DNA from: Gentiana macrophylla
Lineage: Eukaryota; Streptophyta; Magnoliopsida; Gentianales; Gentianaceae
Reading direction: 5' to 3'
Length of the DNA stretch: 64,000 nucleotides
Assembly (NCBI GenBank): GCA_026214975.1
Contig: CM047805.1
Location: 59,140,834 to 59,204,833, forward strand
The position numbers and the translations under genes were made by a program. The first letter of the stretch is position 1. Each line of letters starts with the position of its first letter. This document shows positions 57,122-64,000 of the stretch, piece by piece. The notes under the pieces are model-generated. The model saw nothing but the letters and a program-made list of their open reading frames with translations, made no database searches and was not told where the DNA came from.

Positions 57122-58892
57122 TGATGACGGTCAAATTATACCCGTAAAAGTCATCAACGTTGACCTTAAATCGAGATTAATAATATATATCTCATATTAA
57201 ATCACATGTTTATATTTATTATTTAATGTTAAGTGATTATTAATATGATATTTGGTATTTAGTCGTTTTCATTCTTAAAAGCCGATTTATTATGCGATAA
57301 ATGTTTATTTTGTAGATCACGACAAATCGGAAGGATTAATATTGTTCAATCAATGATCTCAAGATGATAAAGGAAGGAAATCGGAGCATTAATGGACGGA
57401 TTAATCAGATCAACGCAAAACGTGCAGTGGGGAACAAGCTAAACGAAGAAAACGTGTTAAATATGCCAAGTTTAGGTTCGGTCGACCGAGCCTAGTGCTT
57501 CGGTCGACCGAGTGTCAGCTTCGGGGCGGTTTCCGGCTTATATCGTGCTTACCTTCTAGAACCACCCTAAGTCGGCAAAAAACTCTATATAAGCAAGCAG
57601 CTACGAGAATTGTAAAATACACCAAAAAAAACACCAACACATCCCTTCATTCTTTCTTCAATATTATAGCTTTGATACAATGTAGAATAATTTGAGGGTT
57701 TCGAAGAATTTAAGGGCACAATATGTAAGCCTTTATTTTACTGCTTTCTTTCTTTTAAGTAATTAATCCTCCCAATTATGCTTTATAGTTTGAGTTAGTT
57801 AATCATAGCTAGATGATGTAGATCTAGGCTATGACGTTAGGGATGTGGCGACACCTTTGTCTATGAGGATCCCATAACCTACGCCATCTACTTAGTTTCT
57901 ATCCATGAATCATTGTTGTTTAATTAATGTGTATCTAAATTAGTTTATATGAATGCTTTACGAATTACTGTTTAATCCGTTGTGTATGATGAAACGCTGA
58001 GAGATACGTTCGGGGAGGTAATCTAGGGGAAAAAGACCATTCGGTCGACCGAGTGTCTGTATTCGGTCGACCGAGCCCCCTGTTCATCCGTTAGATAGCC
58101 ATGTCTTTACGGTTAGGTTAACTTAATAGAATTTATCATCTCAGTAGGTATGGCTACGGCTACGTTGCTCGTCTGTTTTAATTAGTGTATGATTAGGAAA
58201 TACCAATATAGGGCTCCTAGGTTGGCTCATTAATGATCTTCCGGGACTTTCAGCGAGATCTAGGTAGGTTTTGTATTTGGGAATTGAGCTCACCTAGTTA
58301 TACGTAAATCGTAGATTAACATAAGACCGTGCAGGTAATTGTTAATAGGACAGAGACTGATGCGATCGTTTAGGAAGTACGCCTAACCATAGGAATGTTG
58401 CCTAGACGAGGTGTACGATTAATATCGGCATCCTTAGTGTCGTAAGCGTGCAAGTTATATGAGATGGATACCCAAAAGGTGAAGTCACGTAATGTAGCAT
58501 AGTGATCTAGCAACCTAACCGGTGCTAAGTCAAGTTAAAGAGGATGACTCCCGTAGCCAATCTAAAATAGATACAAACGGATTGACAGTTAATAAGTTCA
58601 GTTTATTATATAAATTATCTAGGTCCAAACGATAAAGACTATAATTGGGGAGGTTAATTACGTTATTTGTCTATGTGTCGTGTCAATTTATTTTTTCTTG
58701 TCCTTTGTTGGTCGTAGACCGCCTCTATGTCCTTGACATGTTTAATTAATTTTTTGTATATAAGATGATCACAATTGGTTCCCTGTGGGATCGACCTTGA
58801 TTCACTATAGCTATACTACGATGGGCCTAGTCCTCTTGCTAGTATTGGTTTATGGTGGTCAAGTATATTATAACCTGATTGACCCCGATCAG
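57122..58892 (+). repeat. 3' LTR of LARD
   Basis: 1,771 bp. Same TATA (57,594-57,602) and the same four palindromes: 57,478-57,489, 57,500-57,511, 58,041-58,052 and 58,063-58,074. Differences from the 5' LTR cluster at CAG/CTG sites. Confidence 0.95.
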
Positions 58893-59152
58893 GAAGGGGG
58901 TCCCATTGACCGGAGAATCGTTGCTTTTTATTAGGGGAGTCAGCAGTCCAGTCGCTCTCCTCCTTTGGACCCCCATATATTGTATTAATCAGAGATTCGA
59001 GTATTTTCTGATGCACTAGATTCATCTTTTCAACTCTTAATGATTAGAACCTCATCGGCATACAACATTGATCACTTTGAGAAGTCTGCATCGGTGTCTG
59101 ATTGCGTAAATCTTAACTAATTACCAGTAAAAGCCCTCCTTCTAGCGCCAAT
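58893..59152 (-). pseudogene. Tat-type gag-protease joint and primer site, minus strand
   Basis: Minus frame to 59,025 includes INTIYGGPKEESDW, the segment that precedes the protease in Tat elements, continuing across the LARD to 51,497. Only about 100 bp separates it from a primer-like ttggcgctagaaggaggg (minus, 59,135-59,152), so nearly all of gag is missing. Confidence 0.65.
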
Positions 59153-59752
59153 TGACGAAGCAAAATTTTGCCAGGTACAAATCTGGGCCGTATAAGATAT
59201 TGGTAACTGAATCAAGGGTAATAAACAGAAAAAGTATGAATGAGGAGATGGTTTCTGGGGGTGATTTAGACTGAGTCTGGGATATTTTCTCCCAAGTTGC
59301 CTACGTATCCAAAGAGTGTATTAGAATCAAGTCTGCCATAGTTCTTATGAATGTTTATAAAGGGAACACTTATGCCTTAGGCCTGCATGGGCCGTGTCCA
59401 TTGTGGACTCTTTTTCCGTCTTCTTTAAGAATTATCAAATCATATTTATCCCTTGACTGTATGAGATAATCTCGACATTTAAACGATAAAGATCATAGCC
59501 TTTCCATAATTATCCTGATAACCGTGTAGTTATCTTCATATGCTCTAGCCGACCTGCGGTGAGCATCCGAGGCCAATATGACCGAGCTGCGCAGGTCCAC
59601 CTCTATCTCCTCCTGACCGACCCGCGGGGGACCGAGGAGTAACCTAGTCAGCTCCACCCCTAAGGGCTCTGTTCGACCTTTGGGCTTATGGCCCTTAAAC
59701 TTAAGATCATAAGGGTATTTTCCTTACTATTTGGGGTGTTATGTGTATGACA
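59153..59752 (-). repeat. Probable LTR of the split Tat-type remnant
   Basis: Bounded inside by the primer-like site and outside by TGTCATACAC (minus strand start at 59,752). TG...CA ends and a 600-bp length resemble the other Tat LTR in the window, but the partner LTR is absent, so the outer edge is uncertain. Confidence 0.45.
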
Positions 59753-60640
59753 CGTGGCATGGTAAAATCCATCATCATCAACTTTCTGTGAAGGGACCAA
59801 TTGTCTTAAATCTTGATTTCAAGTGGCAGAAGTCTTTTTTTTTTATTCTGGTCAATGTTGTTTTGATTCATACAATATTCAGAAGTCTTTCAGTCAAGGC
59901 CCTTGTAAGTGTTGACTACATTGAGGTGTAGGTCTTCACTCACTATAAGAGGTTTTGATTCCAAGTATTGTGTGATTCAGTGTTTGTTTTTACCCCCATA
60001 ACCTGTAGGTTCCAGTTTTGATCATCAGTAGACTTTATTGTTACAGTTAATCAAAGTTGGTAACACCCCTTGTGTTTTTATTGATTCTGCAGTATTGTAC
60101 TTGTTTATGCTGAATCCTTGCATCGTGAAACAGGCTGCAATCCTGCCTGCTATAAATCTGCTGCATTTGAGCTTGGAACAACTGGACTTGTATTCAAGCA
60201 CTCGTGATTCCAGGGTTGATAAATCAGTTCTTTGGACCAAACTATCATTTCTGGAATTAGTTGTTTGTTTAGTTGTTTGAGTAATCTGTCGTAATTGTTT
60301 TGCTGAATCTGAATCTGTAGCTCATATTTTATTCTACTGTGTGGTAATTTTCGTGTAATAACCCGGATGAATTGCCTTTCTTGCTGATCTTCTAAGCTTG
60401 GTGAATTTGTAATATATTAGCTTGCTGAACCTTTGAACTTGTAATACTTGAATTACCAATTTGTATTGCTGTAATAGTGTTTAATCTGTGCTCAATTGTC
60501 AAATTAGACTATTATATAAACTTCACATAGGTATAATAGTTAACACATACAACATAGTTTAAAGTCCCGCTTCCAAATTTTTACTAAGTGTGTTAATTAT
60601 TTGATAACTCTGATTTTTAATTCCATTTATTGCCTGCATT
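59753..60640. other. Unassigned segment
   Basis: No element ends or known domains. Open frames such as 60,038-60,280 (80 codons) have no recognisable feature. It is T-rich on the plus strand. Confidence 0.4.
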
Positions 60641-62611
60641 TGTAACGCCCCGTTCCCGAACACCGAGTCCTTATCCGGAAAAGGAACGTTCGGCACGTAT
60701 AAAATAAAACAAATTCACTTTGTACGTAAGCCTTTACTACGTCGTATAAAAAATAAGCAAACGGAAGCAAAAGACACGGGTAATAAAAATTTCCAAACAT
60801 CCAAGAATAGAAACGAAATCTAAAGAAGGAAATGTAATTTATTACATTCAAGGAAAAATACGATAATCCGAAAGAAATGTACGATATTCTCAAAGGAAAC
60901 GTAACAGTACTACAAGTCTCGAAAGACTAAAAGTCTAAAACAATCTAATAAAGAATAAATGCAAACTCTTCAATGAGGCGTCTTAAAACGTCATCATCGA
61001 ACTCCTCCTCGTAAACATTATCAACCTGTTCGTCTTCTCACCCCCAAACACATAGAAAACATGCATTTGAGGTAAGTACAACGTACTTAATAAGAAAGAG
61101 AAGCTATGACAACAATTATAATTTATAAAGTAAAGATAATTAAAAGTTTAGTTGTTTAAGTTTGACCGACTCAATCTAGGGTTCATCTCATGTCCATCAA
61201 CATGAATTGACTAAACGTTTCTACTTAACTTATCTATGTTACAACCGCACTCAAGGGCACTACGCCTGATGTATATCCACCAGGAGATATCGATTGCAAC
61301 ATATTAGTGGATCGCACCAATATCCATGGAGGCTAGACTAGGTAGGCTCCGATAGTACGCACACCTCAGCGGAGTCCCTCCGTACTTATGGTTTTGTTGA
61401 CCTACGGAGTTCTTCCACCTTCAGAGGTAGCACACACATCGCGATAGAGACTGGTGCCTATCCAAGAGAGACATGTTGTTTAATCTTTTACTAGTCAAGT
61501 ACGTGTTTTATTAAGATGATTAACTAGCCACCTAAGTATTTTCAATTAATGTCCCTCACAAATGCTACTCTCTTCCTAGACCACTAGACATGGACAAGGC
61601 CTAGCAATTACACAGACATTGATGAATACTAATTCACCAAAGCACAAGCCTATCATGCTCTTCCGACGGATCCGAACTTCAACTCCCTTTAAGAGTACAT
61701 TCGGTGTTTTAACTGAACGAATCAGAAGTTCAATTCAGGCTTGTTTAATTTATACCATGTTACCATATCATAAATAAGGGTTTAAAACAATTATAATATA
61801 ATTATAAAACCCAAAACCAAACTAAAATGATAAAATCGTAAAAACAAGAAAAAGCAGCCAGCCGCACGCCTGCTTGACTGACCTCCATGGGCGCCCGTCC
61901 ACTAAACCCCAGACGCCCGTCCGTCTAAAACAACTACATCTCGAATAAAAATCTAACCTCGACGCCCCGTCGCTTATTACAAATGCCCGTCACATTAGGT
62001 CTCGGACGCCCGTCTGCCTAAGTCAGACGCCCGTCCGCCTGGGATCTTCCCAAAACACTAAGATCGACAAAAACTCGATTTCTGCACCGATTCTAACCTA
62101 ATTAACATCAAATTAAGCATAGTAAAATGTAGGTGATATATCTAAACATCTATGATCCTTTGATCAACGAAAAAACACATCTTTCTTGCGTCTACGCATC
62201 TTAAAACATGATCTAAACTTTTCAAATCATAACTAAGATCATAGGAAGAGTTTCTTACCTAATTGCTGCTCCAAAACAGATCCAAACAGCCTCAGAAAAT
62301 CTGCTGCAACTCCCAAACTCTGACGGCCAAATGATGCCCTTCTCACAACGATTCCAAATCTTCCATCTGATCTGAAAACGGTTAAGCTTTGCCTCAGAAA
62401 TCGCGAAAACTATCCAAGCCCTATTTTTCTCCTCAAAATTGCGCAGAGAGAGGGAGAAATAAAAACTGAATTTCTGATTTTGATTAGGTTATGGGATTAT
62501 TGTGTGTAAATTTCCCTTAAATACAATTCCCAATTAAATCCCTTTTTCCATAAACACCCTTAATTACCAAAATTCAGAATAATCCTTTTAATTATATACA
62601 TATAACTCGAA

Positions 62612-62655
<44 letters not shown>

Positions 62656-62749
62656 CATAAAATACTTAACTCCAATAAAAGAAAAGAAATAATAATATCG
62701 TTTTCGCAAAATAACACGTCTGCCCTTTCGCGAAAATCGGAATATTACA
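60641..62749 (-). repeat. 3' LTR of chromovirus
   Basis: 2,109 bp, ends tgtaacgcc...atattaca on the plus strand. Holds a (TA)n microsatellite (about 62,617-62,652) and six diverged copies of gacgcccgtc within 61,885-62,045. The left TSD would be gcatt (60,636-60,640), unverified because the other end is outside. Confidence 0.85.
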
Positions 62750-62764
62750 TTCCTCCCCCCTTAA
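62750..62764 (-). other. Polypurine tract of chromovirus
   Basis: Minus strand ttaaggggggaggaa directly abuts the LTR. Confidence 0.88.
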
Positions 62765-62784
62765 AACGAGTTTCGTCCTCAAAA

Positions 62785-63331
62785 CTAGAACATACCTGGT
62801 AAATCCATGAACTCTTGGAATTCACTGATCATATCATCTTCAACTTCCCAAGTTGCCTCCTCGGGTGAATGATTACTCCACTGAACCAAAACCAAAGGAA
62901 TCATCCGTCTCTTTATCATCTTTTCCTTCCGGTCCATAATCTTGGTCGGTTTCTCTATCATAAGCAAGATTGTCTTGTAGAATTTCTGGATCAACCGTAG
63001 TTTCAACATCATTCCTCATCAGACACTTCTTCAACATCGAAACGTGAAACACACTATGGACCCTTGACATCGATTCAGGTAACTTAAGCTTGTAAGCCAA
63101 CGGTCCAATCCTTTCTAGAATTTCAAAAGGTCCAACATACCTTGGACTTAGCTTTCCCTTTTGTCCAAAGCGTTTCACTCCCTTCGTCGGTGAAGCTCGT
63201 AGATACACTCTATCACCGACTTCAAAATCAAGCAGTCTTCTCCTAACATCAGCCCAACTTTTCTGCCTGTCTTGAGCTGTCTTCAGATTCTTCTTAACCA
63301 ACTGAACTCTTTCCTTATCTTGTTCAACCAT
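62785..63331 (-). pseudogene. pol: Integrase C-terminus with GPY/F module and chromodomain
   Basis: 62,873-63,331 carries RYVGPFEILERIGPLAYKL (GPY/F) and HSVFHVSMLKKC. The chromodomain VLVQWSNHSPEEATWEVEDD is at the end in another frame (62,785-63,012), so a single small indel near 62,950-62,975 splits it. The chromodomain is thought to target insertion to particular chromatin. Confidence 0.88.
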
Positions 63332-63997
63332 TTCCGGCCCTGTAATCTATCTTTCCCCGACTTCATCCCAAAACAGCGGCGTTCTACATCTTCTTCCATA
63401 CAACACTTCAAACGGTGGCATGCCTATACTGGCATGATAACTATTAATGTAGGCAAACTCTGCTACCGGTAGATAATCATCCCATGATCCACCTACTTCC
63501 AAAACACAAGCTCTTAGCATGTCCTCAAGTGTTTGGATGGTCCTCTCGGATTGTCCATCTGTCTGAGGATGAAAGGCCGTACTTAAGTCCAACTTGGTTC
63601 CAAAGGCTTCTTGTAAACTCTTCCAAAACCGACTGACGAATCGACTATCTCGATCCGAGACTATAGAGATAGGAACTCCGTGTAACTTCACTATATTATC
63701 CAAGTATAGTGTCGTCATCTTCTTCAAAGGCATATCAACCTTATACGGTAAGAAATGGACAGATTTGGTCAATCTATCCACAATTACCCAAATCGCATCA
63801 TGTCCTCCTTTTGTCCTTGATAAACCGGTGATGAAGTCCATCGTAATCTTATCCCATTTCCATTCAGGGATATCCAAGGGCTTAAGCATTCCTCCTGGTC
63901 TTCTATGTTCTGCCTTAACTTTCTGACAAATGTCACACTCTGCTACGAACTTGGCTATTTCCAACTTCATTGAGGGCCACCAAAACTTCTTCTTCAA
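63332..63997 (-). pseudogene. pol: Chromovirus integrase catalytic core
   Basis: Minus frame 63,347-63,997. CDICQ is the last part of the zinc-binding domain. Catalytic residues by position in this frame: D54 (ITMDFITGL), D115 (IVSDRDSRF) and E151 (GQSERTIQ), with exactly 35 residues between the last two (D-D35-E). The frame ends at a TAG (63,347-63,349) and continues in phase into 63,331, so one nonsense change interrupts an otherwise open protein. The N-terminal end is beyond the window. Confidence 0.92.
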
Positions 63998-64000
63998 GTC

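Larger units (their letters stand above)
51498..58892 (+). mobile_element. LARD: large non-coding LTR retrotransposon derivative
   Basis: Nearly identical LTRs (1,776 and 1,771 bp, TGATGACGG...CCCGATCA), tRNA-Asp type primer site, purine tract and TSD ggaag (51,493-51,497; 58,893-58,897). The 3.8-kb interior has no gag, protease, polymerase or integrase. Such elements move using enzymes of a relative. Primer site and purine tract suggest a Gypsy (Athila/Tat-like) partner. High LTR similarity indicates recent insertion. Confidence 0.92.
60641..64000 (-). mobile_element. Ty3/Gypsy chromovirus (Tekay/Del-like), cut by the window edge
   Basis: Minus strand: integrase, GPY/F module, chromodomain, purine tract, 3' LTR. 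The integrase C-terminal chromodomain places it in the chromoviruses; long LTR (2.1 kb) and a TGTAA...TTACA type LTR suggest Tekay/Del. The upstream genes and 5' LTR lie beyond 64,000. It is the best preserved polymerase-type element here: one stop and one frameshift in the visible part. Confidence 0.9.

Overview
The window is repeat-rich plant nuclear DNA, most likely from a eudicot. No intact host gene is visible. Almost all of it is layered mobile DNA: Ty1/Copia and Ty3/Gypsy LTR retrotransposons, an integrated plant pararetrovirus (Caulimoviridae-like), a Helitron, a MITE, a CACTA end and small retroposed poly(A) scraps. The evidence is reverse transcriptase, integrase, RNase H, zinc-knuckle, chromodomain and movement-protein signatures, paired LTRs with primer sites and polypurine tracts, and clean target-site duplications (TSDs).

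Layout. (1) 1-7,633: a decayed Copia element on the minus strand, running from RNase H at the window edge to its 5' LTR. (2) 7,640-8,780: a (TG)n(TA)n microsatellite, a CACTA terminus and an hAT-like scrap. (3) 8,781-21,530: a plus-strand Gypsy element of the Tat/Retand type with gag, pol with an extra RNase H, a long antisense reading region and a 3' tandem array. (4) 21,531-23,834: unassigned, possibly low-copy sequence. (5) 23,835-36,817 plus 48,105-49,074: two head-to-tail copies of an endogenous pararetrovirus with a unit of about 7.43 kb, minus strand. (6) 36,818-48,104: a Sirevirus-like Copia element inserted into the second viral copy, with TSD agagt. It has lost most of its reverse transcriptase but keeps a large third reading region. 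(7) 48,278-48,676: a MITE in the same viral copy. (8) 49,075-51,335: a LINE-like tail, a Helitron and a truncated Copia LTR with leader. (9) 51,498-58,892: a non-coding LARD with 1.77-kb LTRs (TSD ggaag), inserted in a gag-less minus-strand Tat remnant (51,336-51,497 and 58,893-59,752). (10) 60,641-64,000: a fairly young chromodomain Gypsy element (chromovirus) on the minus strand, cut by the window edge.

The most notable points are: the tandem viral genome with an intact 450-codon second ORF that starts in an ATGA overlap; an exact 22-bp pairing of 12-bp palindromes repeated in both LARD LTRs; a roughly 300-bp module shared by a Copia leader and the unrelated LARD interior; and a window-wide pattern in which near-identical repeats differ mainly at CAG/CTG sites. 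That last pattern looks like base-calling or consensus error at CHG-methylated cytosines and would explain many of the apparent frameshifts. Lineage names are assigned from motifs and layout, not from a search.
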